Translations under genes and position numbers: made by a program
Source of the DNA: CAYPHY01 sp964410625
Lineage (GTDB): Bacteria; Chloroflexota; Anaerolineae; Promineifilales; Promineifilaceae
Direction of reading: 5' to 3'
Assembly: GCA_964410625.1 (NCBI GenBank)
Contig: CAYPHY010000001.1
Location: 235,004-299,003, forward strand
Length of the DNA: 64,000 nt
Part shown: positions 49,712 to 58,570 of the stretch, one piece after another
How the letters are laid out: each line of letters begins with the position of its first letter
Position numbering within the stretch: the first letter of the stretch is position 1
Notes under the pieces: model-generated
The model's input: only the letters and a program-made list of their open reading frames with translations
What the model was told of the DNA's origin: nothing
Databases searched by the model: none

Positions 49712-50149
49712 GTGGCATTAAAACGGTGTGTCGCCTGCGGGCAAGAGAAAGACGAGTCGGAATTTACCTCTTGGTGGGATAAAGCTACGGGTCATCGGCG
49801 TGGAACCTGTAGGAGTTGTAAGAGCGAACAACAAAAAAAGTGGTACGAAAAGAACAAAGAAGAACACTCAGCCAAGACCAGAGAAAACAAACAACGCGCA
49901 ATTGCAGCCGCCCAACAATTTGTCTGGGATTATCTCTCTGCTCATTCCTGCGTACGGTGTGGTGAATCAAATCCAATTGTACTGGAGTTCGACCACATAA
50001 GGGGGCAAAAGAAAATGCACGTAAGCGAGATGGTTAGACGCGGTTATGGGATAAACAGTATTGGAGAAGAAATAGCGAAGTGCCAGGTCTTATGCGCGAA
50101 TTGCCACCGGATAAAAACGAGTGAAGAAAGGGGATGGTTTAGAAGATAG
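49712..50149 (+). CDS. Small HNH endonuclease
   Basis: The 145-aa protein has an N-terminal zinc ribbon (CVACGQEKDESEF...CRSCKSEQQKKW) and a C-terminal HNH domain with CVRCGES, EFDHIRGQKK and LCANCHRIKTSEE. The start is GTG at 49712 with AAGGGGG before it. It lies directly downstream of a tRNA gene, a common insertion place for mobile DNA, but no integrase or att repeat is visible. It may be a solitary homing-type or phage-derived nuclease. A weak hairpin with four T (50156-50196) may end its transcript. Confidence 0.8.
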   Translation: MALKRCVACGQEKDESEFTSWWDKATGHRRGTCRSCKSEQQKKWYEKNKEEHSAKTRENKQRAIAAAQQFVWDYLSAHSCVRCGESNPIVLEFDHIRGQKKMHVSEMVRRGYGINSIGEEIAKCQVLCANCHRIKTSEERGWFRR

Positions 50150-50293
50150 TCTTTGTAAAGGGGATGTTCAGGTTCACGACCTTAGCCCTTTTCTAATCGG
50201 AAACACAATAATTGGTAGCTTGATAGTTATTATTGGGCTTGCTTTATCGGCCTGCTCAGGCTCGCTTGCGTCTTCTGCCTTGGCAATAGTAGA

Positions 50294-52039
50294 ATGGGGG
50301 ATAAGCTTTCGATCGAAGAGCAACTCTCTATGGATGATACCATTTTTGGTCCAATGAGCCGCTTCGACCACCGCGCGGCCGAAGCGGCAGCCCAGCGTCG
50401 CGGATTACGCCACGACCACCGGCGTTCCCCCCGCGCTCCACAGCCAGGGGACTATCCGATCATCACCGTCACGGCCGCCTTCGACCACGCGATCACGGAG
50501 GTTGCCGTCGTCCTCACCGAACCGGAAAGCAGGATCATCCCCCTGCGGCGCAAGGGGACCGAGTGGGACGCGCTCAATGCTGTTTATCTGGAAGTGTGGC
50601 AGGGAGCGTTGCCGCCGCAAGCGGCCGGGACAATTGTGCGTTACCAGATTCGGGCGACAACCGGCACGGGGGAACAACAGTGGGCGGATGAGGGGGCGAC
50701 CTTTTCTTACCTCGTTGGCTATCAGGGGCCACCAGCATGGGCGGCCGATGCCATCGTCTACCAGATATTTCCCGACCGCTTTTATCCTGGTGACGGCCTA
50801 GACTGGAAGCCGGTCAACAACCTAAGCGACATCTATGGCGGCACGCTGCGTGGGATCATCCAAAAGCTGGACTATATCGCGGATTTGGGCTTCAACACGA
50901 TCTGGATCAACCCTTTCTTCCCCGACAAGACCCATCACGGCTACCATGCTACCGACCACTTCAGCGTTAACCCACGCATGGGAACGCTGGACGATGCGCG
51001 AGAACTGGTGGATGAGTGCCACCGGCGCGGTATTCGCCTGCTCCTCGACTTTGTTGCCAACCATTGGGGCAGCGAACATCCCACCTTTCAGGAGGCGTTG
51101 GCCGACCGGAACAGCCCCTACCACGACTGGTATTTCTGGCGTGAATGGCCCCAAGATTATGTGGCCTATTTTGATGTCCAAGATCTGCCCCAGGTCAACG
51201 TAGACCATCCGGCGGTGCGGGCTTACTTTGCGGCCGTCCTCCGCTATTGGCTGGGGGAGATTGGCTTCGATGGGTTGCGGCTGGATTATGCCAACGGCCC
51301 CAGCCATGATTTTTGGGTGGATATGCGGACGACGGCCGCCGCCATCAAACCCGATGTGTGGATTTTCGCCGAAGTGGTGCGGCCGCCCGATGAACTACTA
51401 ACGTATGAAGGGATTTTCGATGGCTGTCTCGACTTCTTGCTCGGCCAGGCGTTGCGCCACACCTTCGGCACCGGGGAGATGGATGTAGCGGCGTTTGATG
51501 CGTTTCTCGGCCGCCATGAGGCCTATTTTCCAGCCATGCTCGACCGACCCGCCTTCCTCGACAATCACGACCAAGACCGTTTTCTGAAAGTGTGCAACGG
51601 TGACAAGCGACGGCTGAAGTTAGCGGCACTGTGCCTCTTTACGCTGGGCAATCCACCGATTGTCTATAATGGCACGGAAGTGGGTGTCGGCCAGGGGCGG
51701 CGGATTCATGAGCCGGACAGCCAGGGAATGGAGGAGTGCCGCAAACCGATGGTCTGGGATGAACGTCAGGATAAGGAGCTGTTGGACTATTTTCGTTCGC
51801 TGATTGCGCTGCACAAGAACCACGCTGCCCTGCGCCACGGCCGACGCCGCACGCTGCATGTGGACGCGGCCGCTGGAACGTATGTCTATGCGCGTGAGGA
51901 CGGCCGCGAGGCGATGTTGGTCGCCCTGAACACCAGCGAAGAACCGCGCCAAATTCGTGTGGAGGATGCACGACTAGGAATTATAGACAGCTTCGATCTG
52001 CCACCGATGAGCGGTGATGTCCACCACTTTCCTTTATAA
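50294..52039 (+). CDS. GH13 alpha-glycosidase, neopullulanase/cyclomaltodextrinase-like
   Basis: The 581-aa enzyme has an N-terminal beta domain (about 45-145, CBM34-like) and a GH13 barrel. The catalytic set is complete: nucleophile Asp331 (LRLDYANG), acid/base Glu360 (IFAEVVRP) and Asp426 (FLDNHDQDRF). The YQIFPDRF start of the barrel and HGYHATDHFSVNPRMG are typical of neopullulanase-like members that hydrolyse alpha-1,4 (and alpha-1,6) links of maltodextrins. No signal peptide is seen, so it is cytoplasmic. ATG at 50330 (MDDTIFGPMSRFDHR) is an equal start candidate. Confidence 0.92.
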   Translation: MGDKLSIEEQLSMDDTIFGPMSRFDHRAAEAAAQRRGLRHDHRRSPRAPQPGDYPIITVTAAFDHAITEVAVVLTEPESRIIPLRRKGTEWDALNAVYLEVWQGALPPQAAGTIVRYQIRATTGTGEQQWADEGATFSYLVGYQGPPAWAADAIVYQIFPDRFYPGDGLDWKPVNNLSDIYGGTLRGIIQKLDYIADLGFNTIWINPFFPDKTHHGYHATDHFSVNPRMGTLDDARELVDECHRRGIRLLLDFVANHWGSEHPTFQEALADRNSPYHDWYFWREWPQDYVAYFDVQDLPQVNVDHPAVRAYFAAVLRYWLGEIGFDGLRLDYANGPSHDFWVDMRTTAAAIKPDVWIFAEVVRPPDELLTYEGIFDGCLDFLLGQALRHTFGTGEMDVAAFDAFLGRHEAYFPAMLDRPAFLDNHDQDRFLKVCNGDKRRLKLAALCLFTLGNPPIVYNGTEVGVGQGRRIHEPDSQGMEECRKPMVWDERQDKELLDYFRSLIALHKNHAALRHGRRRTLHVDAAAGTYVYAREDGREAMLVALNTSEEPRQIRVEDARLGIIDSFDLPPMSGDVHHFPL

Positions 52040-52045
52040 ATTTTG

Positions 52046-52095
52046 AAATGGTTACGCAGATGACGCGGATGAAACGCTGATTACGCAGATTTTTA
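52046..52095. repeat. Family C repeat, forward copy
   Basis: GGTTACGCAGATGACGCGGAT and CGCTGATTACGCAGAT match the copy at 2746. Confidence 0.8.
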
Positions 52096-52136
52096 TTAAT
52101 AGCGGTGTATAGTCACCGATCTGAACCTTCTCAAAC

Positions 52137-54641
52137 ATGTTTCAACATGTTTCCCGTTCCAGCGGTAGAATTCATTCTACTCGCGCCACCCACGACACTC
52201 GTACTCGTTATTTCCGTTGGTTGCTTCTCGCCCTCTTGCTTCTCAGCTTTTTCTTGCGCGTCTATCGTTTGGGCGACCAGCGCGTGTGGTGGGACGAAGG
52301 GTTCTCCGTCTGGCTGGCCCGCTTCTCGCTGCTGGATATTGCCCGCGAAACGGGCAATGATGTCCATCCGCCACTCTATTTTTGGGTGCTTCATCTTTGG
52401 CGCAGCGTTTTTAATGATAGCGAGTTTGCGCTGCGGCTGCCTTCCGCTTTTTTCGGGACATTGACCGTAGCGATGACGGCCGTCCTCGGCCGAGCCATCG
52501 GCGGCCGTGCTACTGGCATCCTGGCTGCGCTGCTGCTGACCATCTCGCGCTTTGCCATCTCCTACTCCCAGGAGATCCGCATGTACGCGCTGGCTTCCTT
52601 CCTGGCGGTGCTGGCTTTGTGGGCGGCGCGGCAGGTGTGGGAGCGCGGCCGTCGTTCCGACTGGCTGCTCTACATCCTCTCTATGACCGCCGGGCTGTAT
52701 ACGCTCTATCTCTTTTTTCCAGTGTTCGTCGCGGCGAATGTGGCGTGGCTATGGCAGGCTGCAGAGGAGCAGAGGAGCAGAGGGGCAGGGGAGCGGAGGA
52801 GTGGAAAGAAATCGCCAATCACCAATCGCCAATCGCCAATTCTCCAGTGGCTCTTGGGCCAAGCGGCCGTCCTCCTGCTCTTCCTCCCCTGGGGGATGTA
52901 CGCGGCCGGGGGCTTTCTCAGTACGTCATCGGCGACGCCGATCACCGTTCGTGACTTCTTGTTGATTTATTGGACGGTGCTGACGGTGGGGATTCCGGTG
53001 GATGTCGTCAGCTATGCGCGGCTGACCATTCCGGCGTTCATTGCCTTCGTGGTTGGCATCTTCGCGTTGTTGCGCCACATCCGGGGACGGCCGCGCCACG
53101 CCTACCGAACCCGCGATTTTGTCCTCTTGCTCACCGTTCTCTTGCTGCCGATCATCATCGTCTATATCCTCTCCTTGCCCCGCCAGGGCGCTTATGCGCC
53201 ACCGTTCAACCCCCGCTATCTGGTCATTTTCAGCAGTTTCTATAGCATTTTGTTGGCGTGGGGATTGGCAAGCATAAAGAGACTGAGAGACTGGGAGACT
53301 AAGAGAGTGGAGGGTAGAAGTCTCCCAGTCTCCCAATCTCCCAGTCTCCTAATCTCTACGGGTGCGGCCGTTCTCCTCGCTGCGGTTGTCGTTTATGCGG
53401 CGTTGGTTGGGCTGCGGCCGTACTATCCGGGGCGGGTGTTGGTGGATGATTATAAGTCGCTGGTGAACACGATTGAAGCGTATAAACAGCCGGCTGATGT
53501 GGTGGTGCTGTATACCGACACCGATTGGCCGATATTTGATTACCACCATCCCGAACCCTGGCGGGGCGTGCCCCATTTGTGGACGATCACGCCGGAAACG
53601 GCCGACGCCTTCCTTGCTCCCCTGTGGCAGAGCCACGAAGGGTTGTGGCTTGTCACCACGCCCTATAGCGCGGCGGGCGATCCCCAACGCCATCTGCCTG
53701 CCTGGTTGGGGGAACGGGCAGCGGCCGCCCGCGAATTTTCCTACGACGACATGGCCTTACACTTCTTTGCCCGCACGGCCGAACGAGCAGCAACAGCCGA
53801 TACAGTGGCGGCCGATCACTCCTTTGAGCCGCTCGACCTGGAAATAGAAGCGGGTGTACGCCTCGCCGGATATCAACAAGCCGTCCACGACTTTAAGAGT
53901 GGCGACATTATTCATCTGTTCCTCTATACTCAAAGTGAGAGCGAGCAAGAGATAGGGCTTGAAGTAGGACTGCTCGATAGGGAGGGGCAGATGTGGGGGG
54001 TAACGGCCGTTGCTTTACCCGCGTCGTCTACGCTCGCCCGCCAACAAATTGATTTACTAGTTCCGCCGGAACTCCCTACGGGCGATTATATGTTTTATGC
54101 GGTAACGACGGCTGATGTCGCTGCGACAGCGGAAAATATCGTTCGCTTCGGCCGGGCAACGATCAACCAGCGACAGACCGCTTTTCTGACGGCCGAGGAT
54201 GTCAGTATCAGCAACCGCCTGGATGCGCCGTTTGCCGAGGGTATCACTTTGTTGGGCTATGACGTGGCGAACCATACGCTGCAACCTGGTGACAGTGTGA
54301 ACCTGACCCTTTACTGGCAAGCGGAAGGGGCGTTGCCACAAAGCTATAAGGTCTTCACCCACCTGCTTGGCGAGACGTTTAACGCCGGAAGCGGCAACTT
54401 CCTTTGGGGACAGGTGGACAGCGAACCGGTGGCGAACACACGGCCGACGACTTCCTGGCGCAGCGGCGAAGTCATTGTCGATCAGTACGCCATCCCGCTC
54501 CAGCCCGACGCGCCCCCTGGCACTTATCGGATCGAGATCGGCCTCTACGACCCGCTCAGCGGGGCGCGGCTGCCCGTGCTGGACGAAAATGGCAATCCTA
54601 CGGCCGATCATCTCATTCTGACCATGATTACAGCAGAATAG
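52137..54641 (+). CDS. GT39-type membrane glycosyltransferase with C-terminal beta domains
   Basis: The 834-aa protein has about ten transmembrane helices in the first 440 residues. The first outer loop has VWWDEGFSVW (catalytic Asp-Glu of dolichyl/undecaprenyl-sugar transferases), followed by DVHPPLYFW. The soluble C-terminal 400 residues include two beta-rich modules, GVRLAGYQQAVHDFKSGD... and GITLLGYDVANHTLQPGD.... Two in-frame low-complexity inserts match intergenic repeat sequence: about 217-241 (52785-52845) and about 380-409 (53276-53360). It should glycosylate a cell-surface target outside the membrane. Confidence 0.85.
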   Translation: MFQHVSRSSGRIHSTRATHDTRTRYFRWLLLALLLLSFFLRVYRLGDQRVWWDEGFSVWLARFSLLDIARETGNDVHPPLYFWVLHLWRSVFNDSEFALRLPSAFFGTLTVAMTAVLGRAIGGRATGILAALLLTISRFAISYSQEIRMYALASFLAVLALWAARQVWERGRRSDWLLYILSMTAGLYTLYLFFPVFVAANVAWLWQAAEEQRSRGAGERRSGKKSPITNRQSPILQWLLGQAAVLLLFLPWGMYAAGGFLSTSSATPITVRDFLLIYWTVLTVGIPVDVVSYARLTIPAFIAFVVGIFALLRHIRGRPRHAYRTRDFVLLLTVLLLPIIIVYILSLPRQGAYAPPFNPRYLVIFSSFYSILLAWGLASIKRLRDWETKRVEGRSLPVSQSPSLLISTGAAVLLAAVVVYAALVGLRPYYPGRVLVDDYKSLVNTIEAYKQPADVVVLYTDTDWPIFDYHHPEPWRGVPHLWTITPETADAFLAPLWQSHEGLWLVTTPYSAAGDPQRHLPAWLGERAAAAREFSYDDMALHFFARTAERAATADTVAADHSFEPLDLEIEAGVRLAGYQQAVHDFKSGDIIHLFLYTQSESEQEIGLEVGLLDREGQMWGVTAVALPASSTLARQQIDLLVPPELPTGDYMFYAVTTADVAATAENIVRFGRATINQRQTAFLTAEDVSISNRLDAPFAEGITLLGYDVANHTLQPGDSVNLTLYWQAEGALPQSYKVFTHLLGETFNAGSGNFLWGQVDSEPVANTRPTTSWRSGEVIVDQYAIPLQPDAPPGTYRIEIGLYDPLSGARLPVLDENGNPTADHLILTMITAE
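52785..52845. repeat. Low-complexity repeats inside the GT39 gene (first insert)
   Basis: GAGGAGCAGAGGAGCAGAGG-type units and AATCGCCAATCACCAATCGC units keep the frame and encode a linker between two transmembrane helices. Confidence 0.75.
53276..53358. repeat. Family E inverted pair inside the GT39 gene (second insert)
   Basis: AAAGAGACTGAGAGACTGGG faces AGTCTCCCAGTCTCCCAATC; the insert preserves the frame. Confidence 0.85.
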
Positions 54642-54678
54642 TAAGAAGCTATCGGAAAGTTTGGAGCAGTGAGGTCAT

Positions 54679-54754
54679 TTTAACGCAGAGGCGCAGAGGG
54701 ACAGAGGCGCAGAGATTGATTTTTACTCTGCGCCTCTGCGTCTCTGCGTTAAAT
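54679..54754. repeat. Family D inverted repeat (hairpin)
   Basis: TTTAACGCAGAGGCGCAGAG and CTCTGCGCCTCTGCGTCTCT followed by GCGTTAAA are mirror arms, about 30 bp each. Confidence 0.85.
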
Positions 54755-54777
54755 ATTTCGGATAGCCTTCAAGATAA

Positions 54778-54823
54778 TCCGCGTCATTTGCGTTTCATCC
54801 GCGCTAACCGCGTAACGATTAAC
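54778..54823. repeat. Family C repeat, inverted copy
   Basis: ATCCGCGTCATTTGCGTTTC and the following ATCCGCGCTAACCGCGTAAC match the inverted family C copies. Confidence 0.75.
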
Positions 54824-54861
54824 GATTTTCAAAGCGGCCGTTTTTTGCTAAAAATAAGGGG

Positions 54862-55692
54862 ATGACGACTGATATACAATTGGCGGCCGAAACCCCCAGG
54901 CAACAGGCCAGCCGTTTGCGGGCCGACTTGCAGGCCGCCCGGCAACAATTGGCGGAGGCGGAAGCGGAATTGGCGCGGGAGCAAGCGCAGATCAACGCCT
55001 TTCGGATGCACTGTCGCTTGATGCTAGATGAGTTGGTGGATGCGATCTTGCGGTTGCGGACGGAAAAGGAGGCGGTGCTGACGCGGCTGCAACTGTTGCG
55101 CCAGGATATGGAGTTGCCGGACCCTGACGATCCGCTGGGTGAACCGCTCTTTGATCAAGTGGAGCCAGAAGCAGAGGAGCCGCTGCTGCCAACCGACACA
55201 CCAAAGGACAAAGCGGCCGAAAAACGCCTCTATCGCGATCTGGCCCGCCGCTTCCACCCTGATCTGGCTAAATCGGCTATGGAAGCGGCCTATCGCACCT
55301 CAATGATGGCTGCCGTCAACCGCGCCTATGCCACCGGAGATTTACACGCGCTCTATGATCTGGCCGGAGAGCTGGAGCCGGAGGAGATGATGGAGTTGGC
55401 GGGCATTGAAACGGCCGAACTGCGGCGCTTGCGCGAACAGATTATGCAGTGCCGGCGGCGACGGCGAAAGGTACGGCGGCAGTTGCAGAGCCAGCGACAG
55501 GAAAATACCGCCCGGCTGTGGCAGAAGGCGCAGCAACTGGAGGAGGAGGGAGAGAACTGGTGGGCGGTTGTCCGTCGCGATCTGGAACAGGCACGGACGC
55601 GGATGGAGGGGGAGATTGCACAGTTCCAGGCGCTTATCGCGCAGTTAGAAGAGACACAAGCACAATTACAGGAACAACCACAGCCGGACTAA
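54862..55692 (+). CDS. J-domain-like protein with coiled coils
   Basis: The 276-aa protein has a coiled coil (about 10-75), then a J-like domain (about 118-165) with the signature His-Pro-Asp in YRDLARRFHPDLAK, then long charged coiled coils (about 175-270). The J-domain stimulates DnaK ATPase. The lack of the G/F and zinc regions puts it in the class III type. It ends 5 bp before the GT4 gene start, so the two are likely co-transcribed. Confidence 0.8.
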   Translation: MTTDIQLAAETPRQQASRLRADLQAARQQLAEAEAELAREQAQINAFRMHCRLMLDELVDAILRLRTEKEAVLTRLQLLRQDMELPDPDDPLGEPLFDQVEPEAEEPLLPTDTPKDKAAEKRLYRDLARRFHPDLAKSAMEAAYRTSMMAAVNRAYATGDLHALYDLAGELEPEEMMELAGIETAELRRLREQIMQCRRRRRKVRRQLQSQRQENTARLWQKAQQLEEEGENWWAVVRRDLEQARTRMEGEIAQFQALIAQLEETQAQLQEQPQPD

Positions 55693-55697
55693 TCTCC

Positions 55698-56894
55698 ATG
55701 CGGATCGCAATGGTCGGCCCCTTTGGGCTACATCCAAAAAGTACGATGCGTAGCCGGGCGATGGGATTGGCGCGGCCGTTGGTCGAACGCGGCCACCAGG
55801 TGCAACTGTTCATGCCGCCCTGGCACACACCGGCCGAGGGGGACCGCACCTGGGAAGAGGATGGCGTAGGATTGCGTTATACCCCAGTACGCGGTGGCAT
55901 ACCAGGGATCACCTGGCGGTTGCTGCGTGAGGTGCTGGCCTGGAAGCCGGATGTCATCCACTGTTTTAAGCCGAAAGCGTATAGTGGGTTGGTGGGCTGG
56001 TGGTTGTGGCAATTCCACCGCCGCCATATCCGGCTGGTGATGGACAGCGATGATTGGGAGGGCTGGGGGGGCTGGAACGACCGCGAACCGTATACGCCGC
56101 TGCAAAAACGCTTCTTCGCCTGGCAAGAGGGATGGGGCATGATCCACAACCACGCGCTGACCGTCGCCAGCCGCACCTTGCAAAGTCTGGCCTGGGGACT
56201 GGGCATCCCGCCGCAGTGCGTCTACTACATTCCCAATGGCCCTGGTATTGCCGATAAAACGATAACGGCCGCCGAACGCCACGAGCAACGGCAAACTCTG
56301 GGATTGGGGGAACGGCCGACGCTCCTGCTCTACAGCCGCCTCTTTGAGTTTGACACGGGGCGATTGGTAGCGATATTGGAAGGGGTGAAGGCGGCTGTCC
56401 CTGATCTGGCTATCCTCTCCGTCGGCACCGGTCTCTTTGCTGACGAAGCCGCCCGACTGCGCCAACAACTGGCGCAACGAGGGCTTTTAGACAGCGTGAT
56501 AGATGCGGGATGGACGGCGTTGGAGCAGTTGCCGCTGATGTTGGCGGCGGCCGATGTGGGGATTTACCTGATGGATGACACGCTGCTTAACCGCACTAAA
56601 TGCCCGGTGAAGCTGGCCGATATGCTGCTGGTTGGTTTGCCTGTCGTTGCCGAGGCGGTGGGGCAGGTGACGGAGTATATTCGCGATGACGAAACCGGCG
56701 TTTTGCGGCCGAGTGGCGATGTGGATGGGGTGACGGCCGCGTTGGTTGACCTGTTCCAAAACAGTGACAAACGAAACCATCTGGCACACCAGGCCAGTGT
56801 GTCCATCCGCCAACGGTATAGCTGGGATCAGTTAGGTAAAAATGTAGAGGCGACTTATCAAGAATTAAGGAGAAACTTCACCGTTAAAGGTTAA
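55698..56894 (+). CDS. GT4-family glycosyltransferase
   Basis: The 398-aa GT-B enzyme starts MRIAMVGPFGLHPKSTMRSR and has PDVIHCFKPKAYSGL near the N-terminal acceptor domain. The C-terminal donor domain has LLLYSRLFEFDTGRL, the LPLMLAAADVGIYLMDDTLLNRTKCPVKLADMLLVGLPVV stretch and EYIRDDETGVLRPSGD. It likely transfers a nucleotide-sugar to a surface glycan or lipid. The longer frame (from 55449) overlaps the J-domain gene and is a shadow. It overlaps the next convergent gene by 30 bp. Confidence 0.9.
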   Translation: MRIAMVGPFGLHPKSTMRSRAMGLARPLVERGHQVQLFMPPWHTPAEGDRTWEEDGVGLRYTPVRGGIPGITWRLLREVLAWKPDVIHCFKPKAYSGLVGWWLWQFHRRHIRLVMDSDDWEGWGGWNDREPYTPLQKRFFAWQEGWGMIHNHALTVASRTLQSLAWGLGIPPQCVYYIPNGPGIADKTITAAERHEQRQTLGLGERPTLLLYSRLFEFDTGRLVAILEGVKAAVPDLAILSVGTGLFADEAARLRQQLAQRGLLDSVIDAGWTALEQLPLMLAAADVGIYLMDDTLLNRTKCPVKLADMLLVGLPVVAEAVGQVTEYIRDDETGVLRPSGDVDGVTAALVDLFQNSDKRNHLAHQASVSIRQRYSWDQLGKNVEATYQELRRNFTVKG

Positions 56895-57533
56895 CCTTCC
56901 GCTAACACCAAGAAACTCACCGGTTCTTGCTGAAAATTGGTAGCCTACGGCTTCGAACACTGTCTCCTCCGACGTCCCAGGCATCAAAACAAGCCGCACT
57001 GGCCCTGGAATCACAATTAACCATACTTGACCGGCATCTGTTTCAATGGCCGGATCATACCAGGTTTCTGAGCCTAGAGCCTTGTCAGCTGCTTGTCGAC
57101 TCTGATAAAGATTGACAATCGCTAGGTTTTCGCGTGTATCAGGCAGGGGAGCGTCGCGAACTGCCATGTAATTATCAAGTTCGATTGCTTTTGCCAATGC
57201 TTCTTCTCGCGTCAACGGTTCTGGCAAAGGTGGTGTGGTTGGATCAGGCGTTAAGGCACGACTATAGATTTCCTCATCAGATGGAGGCGAGGGAACTGTA
57301 GGAGGTGGTGTAAGCCATATGCTCTCATCAGGCGGCGTTGGAAATGGCTCTGCTGTCGTTATTTCATCAGCGGGAGAAGGTAGAGGAACTCCCGTTGATT
57401 GTACAGCAAATTGACCCTGATCAGCCTGGATCATTCCCGCCGGACTCGTGCTGAATGCAATAATGGCGACTATTACGGCGAGTAAAAAAATGTTTGCAAC
57501 AAAGAGAATCAACAAGCGTTTTTGTGTTTTCAT
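56865..57533 (-). CDS. Membrane-anchored protein with Pro-rich linker, unknown function
   Basis: The 222-aa protein has a single N-terminal transmembrane helix (about 6-28), then a Pro/Thr/Ser-rich extracytoplasmic spacer (about 48-105). A compact C-terminal domain (about 108-222) has LAIVNLYQSRQAADKALG and QVWLIVIPGPVRLVLMPG. I do not recognise a family. Part of its C-terminus overlaps the GT4 gene in antisense. It pairs with the secreted gene upstream on the same strand. Confidence 0.65.
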   Translation of the reverse strand: MKTQKRLLILFVANIFLLAVIVAIIAFSTSPAGMIQADQGQFAVQSTGVPLPSPADEITTAEPFPTPPDESIWLTPPPTVPSPPSDEEIYSRALTPDPTTPPLPEPLTREEALAKAIELDNYMAVRDAPLPDTRENLAIVNLYQSRQAADKALGSETWYDPAIETDAGQVWLIVIPGPVRLVLMPGTSEETVFEAVGYQFSARTGEFLGVSGRLTFNGEVSP

Positions 57534-57582
57534 GGTAAGCCTCCCTTACATTGATGGCACCGTAAACGTGGCAAAAACACGC

Positions 57583-58290
57583 TTAAGAACATTTCCAAGA
57601 ATGTACTTCATAATTGACGAAGCGGGTGATACAGTATGGACCAAATATCTGTGATCCTGTGTAATCATACTGAATCCAATTTGTCCCTCCAACTAGTTTG
57701 TAACGCATATTTTTGCAATGATTAGAGAAATTGGGCCACGGACTACCAGATAAAATGCCGGTTTCAAGACCACAAGAAACGTAGTTACCCTTCTTAAACG
57801 CTTCTCCTAAAAATAATTGAAACCGAGGAATGCCGTCTCGCCAAGCTTCCCACGAGTATGTTGTATTACTAAAGAGTGTTTGAAACTCATAATATGTATT
57901 TGCATTGAGTACTGCTAAGTTGATCCGATAGTCACTACCGATAGGGCCAACCCATGAAACATAGTGCCGATGTTGATTAAGTCCGCTTAGCCCCTTATAC
58001 CAGCCCGTTTCCCATAGATAAGAGCCTGGAACACACGGATAATTCGCACATATACCGGTCAAGCCTACATTGTAAGTACCAGGCAATGACGTACCAGGTG
58101 GATTGCCAGTATTAATTAGAACCCTGGTACCGCGAACATTTGCAACATTGCGAATTCCAAATCCTTGACCTACTGCTCCTATCTGCGCCATGACCCTTTG
58201 CGATAGACTAAAAAGGAGAATTAGTTGCAGAACAAACCAGAACTTAAGTATCGTGCTTGCTGCTTTTCTGAGTTTAACTGACACTGTCAT
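57583..58290 (-). CDS. Secreted protein of unknown function, 235 aa
   Basis: A basic start and hydrophobic segment (about 10-34, ending near RVMAQIG) make a signal peptide. The mature part is rich in Gly, Tyr, Trp and Asn, with six or more Cys (ICANYPCVPG, VSCGLETG, NHCKNM, YCITRF, WKCS), suggesting disulfides. No family is recognised. It starts at ATG 58290 with GGAGGG before it. GC content here is clearly lower than in the neighbours, pointing to recent transfer. Confidence 0.6.
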   Translation of the reverse strand: MTVSVKLRKAASTILKFWFVLQLILLFSLSQRVMAQIGAVGQGFGIRNVANVRGTRVLINTGNPPGTSLPGTYNVGLTGICANYPCVPGSYLWETGWYKGLSGLNQHRHYVSWVGPIGSDYRINLAVLNANTYYEFQTLFSNTTYSWEAWRDGIPRFQLFLGEAFKKGNYVSCGLETGILSGSPWPNFSNHCKNMRYKLVGGTNWIQYDYTGSQIFGPYCITRFVNYEVHSWKCS

Positions 58291-58439
58291 GATAGGCCCT
58301 CCTTCATTCACAAAAGTGGTAGTAAGTCATCTAACGCGGAAGCCAGCCACCTTAATTCGTATGGGTTAGGTTACAAATACAAATGTGTGAGTCAATGCAA
58401 CGATGGAGTCTACAATCTGCTTCTGGTCTTTTTAGAATA

Positions 58440-58460
58440 CAACAATTTGCCCCCCCCCTA
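58440..58460. repeat. Poly-C tract
   Basis: A run of nine C (ATTTGCCCCCCCCCTAC) lies in the AT-rich gap between the secreted unknown and the phosphoesterase. Confidence 0.7.
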
Positions 58461-58570
58461 CAATAGTACTGCAATACCAACTTGCCTACTGATTTCTCTT
58501 TATATGTGAAGTGGAATTACCGTTACGTTGTCTGACCATTCTCCTGCTCTTCCTTAATTTTTCCCTTTGC

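Noticed and set aside
49535..50293. Integrated element with att sites
   Set aside because: No integrase, and I could not find a repeated tRNA 3' end downstream in the window.
50294..50329. Signal peptide on the GH13 enzyme
   Set aside because: The N-terminus is charged and has no hydrophobic stretch from either start.
55449..55697. N-terminal extension of the GT4 gene
   Set aside because: It overlaps the J-domain gene in another frame; the conserved GT4 start MRIAMVGPFG begins at 55698.
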